Assembly (NCBI RefSeq): GCF_000284255.1 | Contig: NC_017075.1 | Coordinates: 558,001 to 622,000 of the forward strand | From: Rubrivivax gelatinosus IL144 | GTDB taxonomy: Bacteria > Pseudomonadota > Gammaproteobacteria > Burkholderiales > Burkholderiaceae_C | Length of the DNA stretch: 64,000 bases | Reading direction: 5' to 3' | Shown: positions 41,222 through 52,431 of the stretch, in pieces | How positions within the stretch are numbered: position 1 is the stretch's first letter | Layout of the letters: every line of letters starts with the position of its first letter | The notes under the pieces: model-generated | What the model saw: the letters and a program-made list of their open reading frames with translations, nothing else | What the model was told of the DNA's origin: nothing | The model's database searches: none | Position numbers and translations under genes: made by a program

Positions 41222-42265
41222 ATGAGCGACAGCCGGCAATGGCGAAAGGCACTGGGTGGAATCGGGCCACTGCGTTATGCGGCGGCAGGTGTCGCGGTGA
41301 TGGCGTTCGTGCATTTGGTCAGCTGTGGTGGCGGTGGAGGTGGCGGCGACGAGCGGGACAACGGCGCCGGCGGCGAGGTCACCACGTCGGGCCTGCTGTG
41401 GCACGACTTCTTCGGCCTGGACGCCGTGAACGGCCTGCAGGTCTCCGACTTGGCGGGGGCGAAGACGGTCCGTGTCTCCGGAGTCGAGACCGCCGTGCCG
41501 ACGCCTGACGGCCAGCACTTCATCACCTACGAGTACGACCTGGACGACGACTTCTCGACGGTGTCGATCTACACCCGCGACGGGCAGCGCGTCGACGCCG
41601 CCACCTTCGATGGCTACGTCCGGCGCGTGCGGCCGTCGCCCGTGCTGGGCCGCATGATCCTCAGCTGGTCGCCGACCGCCGGGGGCGTCGGCTCGGATCA
41701 GGTCGAGCTGATCGCGATCGACTTCAACGGCCGCGTCACGCTGGCCAGTTATCCGGGTGTCCATGCGGCGGCCGACTGGCTGCCCGACGGACGCGTGCTC
41801 CACCTCGGCGCCGACGGCCGCCTGCGCATCGGCACGCCGGCGCTGCCGGACACCGCGGTCGCGCAGCTGAGCGTCAGCGGCCGCACGCCGGCGGGCCTCT
41901 GGGTCGACCCCGCGGGCCAGCGCGTCATCACGCGCTGGAACGTGCTCTGGGAGGGCGGCGGCGTCAGGTCGACCGACCTCTGGATCTCCGCGATCGACGG
42001 CAGCGGCCTCGAGCAGCTGACCGACACCGGACTGAGCTCGTACGGGGTCTGGTCCCCCGATGGCGCCTTCTTCGCGTTCGACATGGACCCGGCCAACGCC
42101 TGCACCTCGACCGGCTGCTCGGGCATCCCGATCGGCAATTGCGACCTCTACGTCGCGCCGTCGACCTCGCGCCGCGTCGGCGCGGCGGCGGCGTCGTTCA
42201 CCGTCACCGGCGCAGACGGGCGGCGCAAGGCGCTGGGCTGCGATCTGCGGGGCTGGACACGATGA
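41222..42265 (+). CDS. TolB-like beta-propeller lipoprotein
   Basis: 347-aa predicted lipoprotein: long N-terminal region, hydrophobic core AAGVAVMAFVHLVSC with the Cys at ~37, then seven Gly. The body has propeller-type repeats such as TPDGQHFITYEYDLDDD, ADWLPDGRVLHLGADGR and SSYGVWSPDGAFFAFDMD, as in TolB/WD40-like PD40 repeats. Family TolB works in the Tol-Pal system, but such stand-alone lipoproteins are usually unassigned. Four Cys near the C-terminus may form disulfides. ATGA overlap with paralogue C; same transcript. Confidence 0.75.
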   Translation: MSDSRQWRKALGGIGPLRYAAAGVAVMAFVHLVSCGGGGGGGDERDNGAGGEVTTSGLLWHDFFGLDAVNGLQVSDLAGAKTVRVSGVETAVPTPDGQHFITYEYDLDDDFSTVSIYTRDGQRVDAATFDGYVRRVRPSPVLGRMILSWSPTAGGVGSDQVELIAIDFNGRVTLASYPGVHAAADWLPDGRVLHLGADGRLRIGTPALPDTAVAQLSVSGRTPAGLWVDPAGQRVITRWNVLWEGGGVRSTDLWISAIDGSGLEQLTDTGLSSYGVWSPDGAFFAFDMDPANACTSTGCSGIPIGNCDLYVAPSTSRRVGAAAASFTVTGADGRRKALGCDLRGWTR

Positions 42266-42981
42266 GGCATCTACGCTCGTGCCCGGGATGGACACGGGCT
42301 TCGTGGGCCTTGGCCTCGTCGCTCGTCTCGGTGCTTTGCTGTGCGCCCGTGGCGGCGCAGATCCACATCCCGACCTACACCGGCACGCCGCTGATGATCA
42401 CCGGCGGCGTGCTGAACCAGCAGATCCTGCAGGCCTCGGTGCCCGGCGCGCGGCCTGCCGCGGAAAGCAAACGAGCGGCTCAGGTCTCAACCGTGGTGCC
42501 CGATGGCCCCAGCAGGATGCCGCGCCAACTGGCACAAAGTTATCCGCCCGAGGCCAGGGCCGAAGCCGAACGTTTCTTCGCCGAGTTGCTGTCGGGTTAC
42601 CAGGGCATCGAACGCCAGTTCGGCATCCCGCGTCGTGACCTGGCCGGCGCCGTGGCCGCCTTCATTGCCGGCAGCTGGATGGCCTATCGAGGCGAGCCCT
42701 TTCCCGACCGCGACTTCCCGCCGCTCGTCGATCAGTCGCGCCGGATACTCGCTTCGTTGCCGCAGCTGCGCGAGGCTGCCGGCCCGGCGCGCCAGGACAC
42801 CTACGAACAGTTGGCGATCCTCGGCATGTTCATGGCCACGACCCGGATGGCGCTGGACCGCCAGCCCGACAGCGTCGCGGCGGCGAACCTCAGACAGGCG
42901 GCCAAGCGCTATCTCGAACAGTTCCTGGCGGTCGACGCCGAGCGCGTGCAGCTCGGGCCGAACGGGCTCAGTCTGGAGTGA
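42262..42981 (+). CDS. Secreted family protein, paralogue C
   Basis: 239-aa protein with a signal peptide (cleavage near PVAAQIH, ~residue 33). Family core: IERQFGIPRRDLAGAVAAFI, FPDRDFPPLV, TYEQLAILGMFMATTRMAL, ending NGLSLE. The most divergent positions are the GDLGG loop (RDLAG here) and the QMR motif (QSR). Coupled by ATGA to the beta-propeller lipoprotein gene and followed after 52 bases by paralogue D. Role unknown. Confidence 0.75.
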   Translation: MRHLRSCPGWTRASWALASSLVSVLCCAPVAAQIHIPTYTGTPLMITGGVLNQQILQASVPGARPAAESKRAAQVSTVVPDGPSRMPRQLAQSYPPEARAEAERFFAELLSGYQGIERQFGIPRRDLAGAVAAFIAGSWMAYRGEPFPDRDFPPLVDQSRRILASLPQLREAAGPARQDTYEQLAILGMFMATTRMALDRQPDSVAAANLRQAAKRYLEQFLAVDAERVQLGPNGLSLE

Positions 42982-43033
42982 GACTCGGGCGGCCGGCGAT
43001 CACGTTTCACGTTTCCGTCGTACAGGAGCTCGC

Positions 43034-43822
43034 ATGGAATCGACGATGTTCCGCCACTGCGTTTGCCGAGGCGTGGTGAGCAAAACCGCAGGCCCGCGCC
43101 GCAACTTCACGGCCGGGCTGTGCGTCCTGGCTTTCATCTCGCTGGCGACGCTCGTTTCACCGCCGGCGGCAGCGCAACTGAGCCCAGGCTACGGCGTCGT
43201 CGGCGCGCCGATGTCCAATTTCCTGTCCACCAGCTATCTGACGCAGAGCGTCGTCAACGACCTATCGACTCCCAAACGCGTGCAGGCCGCGGCCAAAGCC
43301 GCGCCGGAAAACGCGTCCGCGGCGGCGTTGCTGGTACCCACCCGTGGCCCGGCGACGATGCCGGCCAAGCTCGCGGCGCACTATCCGGCGGCTCAGCAGG
43401 CCAAGGCGCACGCTTTGTTCGACGATTTGCTGCAGCGTTATCGCGGCATCGAGAAACAGTTCGGCATTCCCCACGGCGACCTCGGCGGCGCACTCGCCGC
43501 CTTCCTCGTCGGCAGTTGGATGGGGCTGCACAACCGCTCGTTTCCCGACGAACGTTTCCCGCCGGTGGTGGCGCAGATGCGCAGCGTGCTGGCGGCACAA
43601 CCCGGGCTCGCCGATGCTCCCGAAGACGACCGGCGCGAGATGTACGAACAGATGGCCATCCTCGCGATGCTGATGGCCGGCACCCAGATGGCGCTGCAGC
43701 AGCGACCCGATGCGGCCACCGAAAGTCGGCTGCGCGATGCGGCTCGCGCCTATCTCGGGCAGTTCTTCAAGGCCGACGCCGAGCGCATCGGTTTCGGTCC
43801 TGGGGGCTTGCGGGTGGAGTGA
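43034..43822 (+). CDS. Secreted family protein, paralogue D
   Basis: 262-aa protein with a signal peptide (cleavage near PAAAQLS, ~residue 48; an unusually long n-region). Family core: IEKQFGIPHGDLGGALAAFL, FPDERFPPVVAQMR, MYEQMAILAMLMAGTQMAL, ending GGLRVE. CAGGAG precedes the ATG. Probably shares the lipoprotein-C transcript. The four copies A-D are about as different from each other as orthologues of distant species, so duplication is old or they were acquired as a set. Confidence 0.75.
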   Translation: MESTMFRHCVCRGVVSKTAGPRRNFTAGLCVLAFISLATLVSPPAAAQLSPGYGVVGAPMSNFLSTSYLTQSVVNDLSTPKRVQAAAKAAPENASAAALLVPTRGPATMPAKLAAHYPAAQQAKAHALFDDLLQRYRGIEKQFGIPHGDLGGALAAFLVGSWMGLHNRSFPDERFPPVVAQMRSVLAAQPGLADAPEDDRREMYEQMAILAMLMAGTQMALQQRPDAATESRLRDAARAYLGQFFKADAERIGFGPGGLRVE

Positions 43823-43894
43823 TGGTCCCCGGTATGCCTGCAACGGCCGCGCAGTGCGGCATCATGGTGCCGGCACGACACTCCGGGAAACCTC

Positions 43895-44341
43895 GTGGAA
43901 GCCTACGTCCTGATCGGCAATCCGCACACGCGCAAGTCATCGCTCGTGCGCAGCCTCACCGGTTGTTTCAACCGCAGCCTGCGCGACATCCAGCCGGCCT
44001 CGGGCGGCGCCGTATTGCGCCTGTATGCCCGCGCCGGGGCCTTGCAGGAAACTCGCACGACGCCGGCCGACTTCGCCGCCGAAGTCGCCACCCGGCGTTG
44101 CAGCGCGGTGTTGTTCTGCCTCTGGCCGCTGGCCAATCCGATCGACCCGCAGAACCTGCCCGATGCCGGCGCTTATCTCGAACATCTGCAATCCGATGGC
44201 TGGCGGCTGAAGTCGATCGCGGTGCTCGGCCAGAACCCCGGGGGCTGGCGTGGCGCGACGATGCGCCAGTTTCCGCAGGCGCCGGTCGATCCGATCAACG
44301 TCACCGCACAGCATCTGCGTTCGCATTTCGGCTGGCTCTGA
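43895..44341 (+). CDS. Small protein with a variant P-loop
   Basis: 148-aa cytoplasmic protein from GTG 43895. GNPHTRKSS at residues 8-16 follows a hydrophobic strand (YVLIG) and precedes a helix, matching a Walker A loop in which the second Gly is replaced by Arg (GxxxxRKS). A strand AVLFCLWPL around residue 70 could be the Walker B strand, without its usual Asp. The NQNP-like VLGQNPGGWRG segment near 110 is distinctive. Nucleotide binding is possible but unproven. CGGGAA precedes the start. No family name known to me. Confidence 0.65.
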   Translation: MEAYVLIGNPHTRKSSLVRSLTGCFNRSLRDIQPASGGAVLRLYARAGALQETRTTPADFAAEVATRRCSAVLFCLWPLANPIDPQNLPDAGAYLEHLQSDGWRLKSIAVLGQNPGGWRGATMRQFPQAPVDPINVTAQHLRSHFGWL

Positions 44342-44381
44342 CCCTCGCGTCGCGGGCGGCCGGGATTGGATTGAGCGCCAT

Positions 44382-44410
44382 TTGTCCGTCGTCGTGTCAG
44401 GTCGTGTAAA
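44382..44410 (+). promoter_or_regulatory. Possible sigma-70 promoter for the H-NS-like gene
   Basis: TTGTCC, a 17-base spacer and TGTAAA: weak -35 and moderate -10 matches 68 bases before the start codon. It lies in the gap after the P-loop gene. Confidence 0.3.
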
Positions 44411-44477
44411 CCTGCCGGCGGCGTCGTGCGTTTTCGCGTTATCCTTTTCATCCCCATTAATGACGGAACATCACCGA

Positions 44478-44804
44478 ATGGCCACCAAGAAGATTGCGAC
44501 GCCCACGGCGACCTACGCGGAAATCCAGGCGCAGATCGAAAAGCTGCAAGCTGAAGCCGAAGCCCTGCGCAAGAAGGAAATCGCCGACGTCGTCGCCGGC
44601 ATCAAGGCGCAGATCGCGGCTTACGGCCTGAGCGCCGCCGACCTGGGTCTCGCGCCCAAGGCCACGCGTTCGCGCAAGGCCGCCGGCAAGCCGGCTTATG
44701 CCGACGGCCAAGGCAATACCTGGGTCGGCCGCGGCAAGCGTCCCGAGTGGATCCGTGCGGCACTGGCCGCCGGCAAGACGCTCGACGACCTGCGCGTCCA
44801 GTAA
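44478..44804 (+). CDS. H-NS family nucleoid-associated protein
   Basis: 108-aa protein. The N-terminal half is a coiled coil (YAEIQAQIEKLQAEAEALRK) for oligomerisation. The C-terminal domain has YADGQGNTWVGRGKRPEWI, the H-NS DNA-binding motif of the Bordetella/Burkholderia type, and ends GKTLDDLRVQ. These proteins bind AT-rich DNA and silence foreign genes. An in-frame ATG at 44460 would add six residues; 44478 fits the family start and has GGAAC upstream. It adjoins the region of orphan secreted paralogues. Confidence 0.92.
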   Translation: MATKKIATPTATYAEIQAQIEKLQAEAEALRKKEIADVVAGIKAQIAAYGLSAADLGLAPKATRSRKAAGKPAYADGQGNTWVGRGKRPEWIRAALAAGKTLDDLRVQ

Positions 44805-44827
44805 GGCGCCACCTCCACTGCAAGGCA

Positions 44828-44847
44828 CCGGCCCGCCAACGGGCCGG
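44828..44847. terminator. Hairpin after the H-NS-like gene
   Basis: Perfect 8-bp stem CCGGCCCG-ccaa-CGGGCCGG 24 bases after the stop; no T tract. Likely transcript end before the Bug gene. Confidence 0.45.
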
Positions 44848-44934
44848 ACTCGCGGCATTGCACCGGTTCCGTCGCCGGCGCATGCTCGTGCGGCGTGGCC
44901 GCCGCGGCCGCGGGAGATCGCGGGTGGAGATTTC

Positions 44935-45906
44935 ATGCCGGCGCTGAAGCGCCGAACGCTGCTGCTGGCGGCCCTGGGCGGGCCGCTGGGCGGCGCCGTG
45001 GCGGCGGTCGATGCGCAGGCAGCGCCTTTGCGCCTCGTCGTGCCGTTCGCGCCCGGCGGTGGTGTCGACGCCGCCGCCCGTGTGCTGGCCGGCGCGCTGG
45101 CGCCACGGCTGGGCACGCCGGTGCTCGTCGAGAACCATCCCGGGGCCAGCGGCACGATCGGTGGCCGGCTGGTGCTCGGCGCCGCGCCCGACGGCCGCAC
45201 GCTGCTGTTCTCGGCGGCAACCCACGTCTTCACGCGCCAGGTGCTGGCGCGCCCCCCCTACGACCCGCAGGCCGACTTCGCTCCGGTCGCACGTTTCGGC
45301 CGCACGCCGCTGCTGCTGGTGGTGGCGCCGGGCCGCGGCGAGCGCGACCTGCAGCAGTTGCTGGCCGCGATCCGCGCCGAGCCGGGCGGCTGGAGCGCAG
45401 GGGTGCCGGCCTATGGCGCGCCGGGCCATCTGGCGATGCTCGACCTGGAGCGCCGCGCCGGGCTCAAGCTGAACCTGGTGCCCTACAAGGGCACGCAGCC
45501 GGCGTTGATGGACGTCGCAGGTGGTCACGCCGACCTGCTGCTGGATTCTCTCGTGGCGCTGCAGCCGCTCGCCCGCGCCGGCCGCGTGCGGGCGCTGGCG
45601 ATCAGCGCCGCCGACCGCAGCCCGCTGCTGCCGCGCGTGCCGACTTTCGCCGAAGCCGGGCTGCCGGCCTTCGTTCACCACTCCTGGTACGGGCTCTGGG
45701 CGCCGCGCGATACGCCGGACGAGCGCATCGAGGCGCTGGCGCAGGCCGTCGCCGGCGCGGCGGCGGCGCTGAAAAGCCGTCAGGCGCTGCGGCCGCTGGG
45801 GCTGGAGGCGGCGGTGCTGGGCAGCGACGAGTTCCGCATCTTCGTCGCGAACGAACTGGCCGCCGGCAGCGAACTGCTGCGCCAGTCGGGTTTCCACGCC
45901 GACTGA
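44935..45906 (+). CDS. Bug-family tripartite tricarboxylate transporter binding protein
   Basis: 323-aa periplasmic binding protein of the TctC/Bug family, greatly expanded in Burkholderiales. Signal peptide ends near AQAAPL (~residue 30). LRLVVPFAPGGGVD and VENHPGASGTIGG are the family ligand loops; LVPYKGTQPALMDVAGGHAD and SHHSWYGLWAP-like segments follow. GTGGAG precedes ATG 44935. No TctA/TctB membrane genes are nearby, the usual orphan state for Bug genes. Ligand unknown (carboxylates, amides, aromatics are known in the family). Confidence 0.92.
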   Translation: MPALKRRTLLLAALGGPLGGAVAAVDAQAAPLRLVVPFAPGGGVDAAARVLAGALAPRLGTPVLVENHPGASGTIGGRLVLGAAPDGRTLLFSAATHVFTRQVLARPPYDPQADFAPVARFGRTPLLLVVAPGRGERDLQQLLAAIRAEPGGWSAGVPAYGAPGHLAMLDLERRAGLKLNLVPYKGTQPALMDVAGGHADLLLDSLVALQPLARAGRVRALAISAADRSPLLPRVPTFAEAGLPAFVHHSWYGLWAPRDTPDERIEALAQAVAGAAAALKSRQALRPLGLEAAVLGSDEFRIFVANELAAGSELLRQSGFHAD

Positions 45907-48849
<2,943 letters not shown>

Positions 48850-49082
48850 CGGGCGACGCCAAGGCAGCCGCCCGGCCGCGGGAACGCCCACGCACCGTGC
48901 GCCTGCCCATCACCCGTCTCCTCCTCGGTGTGGCGGCGGCTGCCGCCGGGGCAGTCTAAGGCGCGGCGGGCCGGCGTCGTCAAGGCGATCGACACCGGGG
49001 CGTGCCGGGGTTGTGTCCTCGCAACCGCCGCTTCGCACGTTGTGCGTCCAGGGGTGCCTCCGGCGCCCGCCTCCCGCTGTCC

Positions 49083-49430
49083 ATGGAATTCCTGTACCTG
49101 AAGATCCCGTCGGCCGACGAAGCGGCCGATGCCCACCACGCGCTGCACGCGGCGCTCGAGCAGGCGCTGGCCGAAGCCGGGCTGGGCACGCTGCTCGGCT
49201 GGGGCGGCTCGCTGGGCGAAGCCGGCCGCAACGGCGGCCGCGCGCTGCGCTTCCACCGCATCGACGTCGAAGTCGCCGAACTGGCGCCGGCGCGCGTGCT
49301 GCTGCAGCAGACGCTGGCCACGCTGGGCGTCGCGCCGGGCACCGAGCTGCACTACAGCGTCGCGCGCCGGGCGCGTGTCGACGTCTACGGCGCCTCGGGC
49401 TGGGTGCCGCGCGCGCTGCCGGCGCGCTGA
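49083..49430 (+). CDS. Small uncharacterised protein
   Basis: 115-aa protein with strand-helix-strand pattern: EFLYLKIPSADEAADAHHAL, a central GGSLGEAGRNGGRALRFHRI and VELHYSV-like C-terminal strands. It resembles small proteins that fold as ferredoxin-like domains, but I recognise no family. No signal peptide. Convergent with the LysR gene, four bases apart. Probably real from codon bias and compact structure; function unknown. Confidence 0.65.
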   Translation: MEFLYLKIPSADEAADAHHALHAALEQALAEAGLGTLLGWGGSLGEAGRNGGRALRFHRIDVEVAELAPARVLLQQTLATLGVAPGTELHYSVARRARVDVYGASGWVPRALPAR

Positions 49431-49434
49431 ACGC

Positions 49435-50319
49435 CTAGGCGGCGGCCGCCGCCAGCTCCAGCCAGGCGCGCGCGGCGTGCGGCAGGTAGCCGCCGCGGCG
49501 CCAGGCCAGCGCCATGTGCCAGACCAGCTCCGGCTCGGCCAGCGCGAGCACGCGCACGCCCGGGCGGCGCCGCGGCTCGGCCATCAGCCGCGGCAGGAAG
49601 CCGACGCCCAGCCCGGCGGCGACGAGCTCGACCATGAAGTCGATCTGGCTGGTGCGCGCGACGACGTGGGGCTCGAAGCCCGCGCTGCGTGCCGCGTCGA
49701 CGAGCATCGGGTTCAGCGCGAAGCCGGCCTCGAAGAGCACGAAGGGCTGCGCGGCCAGCGCCGCGAAGCGCACGCGTTCGCCGGCGACGTCCAGCGGCAC
49801 CGATTCGGCGACCAGCACCCGCATCGGCTCCTCGCGCACCGACTGCCAGTCGAAGGCCGCCGAAGTCGGCGCCAGCAGCCCGGCGAGGTCGAGCTCGCCG
49901 TCGCTGAGCATCGCCTCCAGGCGCTTGCTGCCGTGCTCGACGAGCTGCACCTCGATGCCCGGGTACAGGCCGCGAAAACGCGCGAACAGCGGCGCGAAGA
50001 GCTGGCTGCTGCCGATCGGCGGCAGGCCCAGGCGCAGCACGCCGCGCTGCAGGCCGCGCAGCTCGTCGAGCTCGGCGCGCAGGTCGTCCTGCTCGGCCAG
50101 CAAGGCCAGCGCGCGGCGGTAGACCACCTCGCCGGCGTCGGTCAGCCGTGCCGGCTGCACGCCGCGGTCGAGCAGCACCACGCCCAGCTCGTCCTCGAGC
50201 TGGCGCACGGCCTTGCTGACCGCCGACTGGGTGGCGAAGACCTGGCGTGCGGCGGGCGAAAAACCGCCCTGACGCACGACCTCGATGAAGGCGCGCAAGG
50301 CGCGAAGTTTGATATCCAT
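49435..50319 (-). CDS. LysR family regulator, divergent from cidA/cidB-like genes
   Basis: 294-aa LysR-type regulator. The N-terminal winged helix shows RALRAFIEVVRQGGFSPAAR, TQSAVSKAVRQLEDELG; the effector domain begins VLRLGLPPIGSSQLFAPLF. ATG 50319 chosen because the upstream TTG frame lacks a ribosome site. It is divergent from a LrgA/LrgB pair across 71 bases. In Gram-positive bacteria CidR, also LysR, activates cidABC in response to acetate, so it may play the same role. The short AT-richer gap holds TTCTCAATATTC, a possible LysR site. Confidence 0.9.
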   Translation of the reverse strand: MDIKLRALRAFIEVVRQGGFSPAARQVFATQSAVSKAVRQLEDELGVVLLDRGVQPARLTDAGEVVYRRALALLAEQDDLRAELDELRGLQRGVLRLGLPPIGSSQLFAPLFARFRGLYPGIEVQLVEHGSKRLEAMLSDGELDLAGLLAPTSAAFDWQSVREEPMRVLVAESVPLDVAGERVRFAALAAQPFVLFEAGFALNPMLVDAARSAGFEPHVVARTSQIDFMVELVAAGLGVGFLPRLMAEPRRRPGVRVLALAEPELVWHMALAWRRGGYLPHAARAWLELAAAAA

Positions 50320-50390
50320 TCCGTTTTGGACTGGCAACCATTCTCAATATTCGCTTTCATCATGCTGCGCTGCACCCTAGAGTGCAAGCC

Positions 50391-50804
50391 ATGGATCTCG
50401 CACTCGACTGGCATGGCACGACGGTGGCGCTGCGGCGGCGCTGGCGGCGCAGCCGCATCGCTCAACTGGGCGCGATCGGCGCGGTCTGGGCGGCGGGCGA
50501 ACTTATCGTGCGCACGACCGGGCTGCCGCTGCCCGGCGGGCTGGTCGGCATGGCGCTGCTGTTCGTGCTGCTGGCCACCGGTGCGGTGCGCGTGGCCAGC
50601 TGGCGCCGCGGCGCGAGCTGGCTGATCGCCGAGATGCTGCTGTTCTTCGTGCCCGCGGTGCTGGCGGTGCTGGACCACCCGGAGCTCTTCGGCTGGCTGG
50701 GCATCAAGCTGCTCGCCGTCATCGCCGGCGGCACGCTGGCGGTGATGGCCGCCACCGCGCTGGCCGTCGAGTGGATGCTGCGCCGCGGCGGGGCGCAGCC
50801 GTGA
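50391..50804 (+). CDS. CidA/LrgA family membrane protein
   Basis: 137-aa protein with four helices. An N-terminal basic segment precedes AQLGAIGAVWAAGELIVRTTGLPLPGG, where LPLPGGLVGMALLF is the family signature. CidA/LrgA proteins are holin-like or metabolite (pyruvate) transport subunits working with CidB/LrgB. Stop overlaps the next GTG start (GTGA), so the pair is coupled. Regulation by the divergent LysR protein is expected. Confidence 0.88.
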   Translation: MDLALDWHGTTVALRRRWRRSRIAQLGAIGAVWAAGELIVRTTGLPLPGGLVGMALLFVLLATGAVRVASWRRGASWLIAEMLLFFVPAVLAVLDHPELFGWLGIKLLAVIAGGTLAVMAATALAVEWMLRRGGAQP

Positions 50805-51508
50805 TCGCGATGGTCTCGGCCTCCGCGGCCGGTGCGGTGCTGCTGTGGTCGGCGCCGACGATCGCCGCCTACGCCGCCGCCAAGGCGCTGCACCGCCGCC
50901 ACCCGCGGGCCTGGACCGTGCCGCTGCTGCTGGCGCCGGCGGTGATGCTCGTCGTCGTGCTGGCGCTGCACGGCAGTTATGCCGAGTACCTGCGCGGCAC
51001 GCACTGGCTGCTGGCGCTGCTGGGGCCGGCGACGGTGGCCTTCGCGGTGCCGGTCTGGGAGCAGCGTGCGCTGCTGCGCCGCCACGCCGCGGCGCTGGCC
51101 GTCGGCATGCTCGTCGGCAGCACGGTGTCCATCCTCACCGCCTGGTGGCTGGCGTCCTGGCTGGGCGTCGGCGGCGAGCTGCGGCTGAGCCTGGTCCCGC
51201 GGTCGGTCAGCACGCCGTTCGCGATGACGGTGGCCGGCGACATCGGCGGCGTGCCCGACCTGGCGGCGGTGTTCGTCGTCTTCACCGGCGTGCTCGGCGC
51301 GACGATCGGCCAGGCGCTGCTGCGCTGGCTGCCGCTGCGCTCGACGCTGGCGCGCGGCGCGCTGTTCGGCATGGGCGCGCACGGCGCCGGCGTCGCCCAG
51401 GCGCACCGCGTCGGCGCCGAGGAAGGCGCGGTCGCCGGGCTGGTGATGGTGCTGGTCGGGGCGCTGAACGTGCTCGTCGCGCCGCTGCTGGCGATGGCGC
51501 TGCGCTGA
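50801..51508 (+). CDS. CidB/LrgB family membrane protein
   Basis: 235-aa integral membrane protein with ~7 helices; LSLVPRSVSTPFAMTVAGDIGG contains the PKSVTTP-type motif of the LrgB family (PRSVSTP here), followed by GVLGATIGQALLRW and MGAHGAGVAQA. GTG start overlaps the cidA stop. With CidA it forms a holin-like or pyruvate/acetate transporter complex. Ends four bases before the convergent znuA gene. Confidence 0.9.
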   Translation: MIAMVSASAAGAVLLWSAPTIAAYAAAKALHRRHPRAWTVPLLLAPAVMLVVVLALHGSYAEYLRGTHWLLALLGPATVAFAVPVWEQRALLRRHAAALAVGMLVGSTVSILTAWWLASWLGVGGELRLSLVPRSVSTPFAMTVAGDIGGVPDLAAVFVVFTGVLGATIGQALLRWLPLRSTLARGALFGMGAHGAGVAQAHRVGAEEGAVAGLVMVLVGALNVLVAPLLAMALR

Positions 51509-51512
51509 AGCC

Positions 51513-52427
51513 TCAGGCGCCGCTCATCCCGGCGACCAGCGCGCGCAGGTTGTACTCGTAGAGCGCGATGAAGCTCGCCGCCGGGCCGCCCGGCGCCGAC
51601 AGCGCGTCCGAATAGAGCCGGCCGCCGATGCGCGCGCCGGTCTCGCGCGCGATGCGCTCCACCAGCCGCGGGTCGCTGATGTTCTCGACGAAGACCGCGC
51701 GCACCTGCTGCTGGCGGATCTGGCGCACCAGGCGGCCGACGGCCGCCGCCGAGGGCTCGCTGTGCGTCGTCCAGCCCTGCGGCGCGAGGAACTCGATGCC
51801 GTAGGCCGCGCCCAGGTAGCCGAAGGCGTCGTGCGAGGTGATGACGCGGCGCTGCGCACGCGGCACCGTGTCGACGAGGCGGCGCAGCCGCGTGCCCAGC
51901 ACCGCCAGCCGCTCGGCATAGGCGGCGGCGCGGGCCTCGACCTCGGCACGGCGCTGCGGCCAGCGCCGCGCCAGCGCGGCGGCGATCGTCGCGACATAAC
52001 GCCGGGCGTGGCCCAGGTCCTGCCAGGCGTGCGGGTCGGCGTCGCCGTGGTCGTGGTCCTCGTGTTCGTCATGCTCGGCGTGGCGCGGCGTGATGCCGGC
52101 GCTGGCGACGACGATCTCGCCGCGGTAGCCCGAGTTCTTCACCAGCCGCGTCATCCAGCCTTCGAAACCGAGGCCGTTGACGACGACGAGGTCGGCGCCG
52201 GCGAGCTTGCGCACGTCGCCCGGTCGCGGCTCCCAGGCGTGGGCGTCGGCGTCGGGGCCGACCAGCGAGCCGACCTCGAAGTCCGCCGGCGCGACCTCGC
52301 GCACCAGGTCGGCGAGGATCGAGAAGCTGGCGACGATGCGCCCGCCGCGCGGCGCCTGCGCGAAGACGGGCGCGGCGGCGCAGGCCAGCGCGGCGGCGAG
52401 CAGCGAACGGCGGGGCAGGGTGGTCAT
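51513..52427 (-). CDS. znuA: Zinc ABC transporter substrate-binding protein
   Basis: 304-aa periplasmic binding protein of cluster A-I. Signal peptide ends AAPVFAQA (~residue 24). RIVASFSILADLVREV opens the fold; the first metal His lies in DADAHAWEPRPGD. A His/Asp-rich loop (HAEHDEHEDHDHGDADPH, ~130-147) is typical of zinc proteins, and later His in ITSHDAFGYLG and Asp in YSDALS complete the site. Start at 52427, four bases from the permease stop. Zinc, with manganese as a less likely ligand. Last gene of the zur operon. Confidence 0.92.
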   Translation of the reverse strand: MTTLPRRSLLAAALACAAAPVFAQAPRGGRIVASFSILADLVREVAPADFEVGSLVGPDADAHAWEPRPGDVRKLAGADLVVVNGLGFEGWMTRLVKNSGYRGEIVVASAGITPRHAEHDEHEDHDHGDADPHAWQDLGHARRYVATIAAALARRWPQRRAEVEARAAAYAERLAVLGTRLRRLVDTVPRAQRRVITSHDAFGYLGAAYGIEFLAPQGWTTHSEPSAAAVGRLVRQIRQQQVRAVFVENISDPRLVERIARETGARIGGRLYSDALSAPGGPAASFIALYEYNLRALVAGMSGA

Positions 52428-52431
52428 GGTC

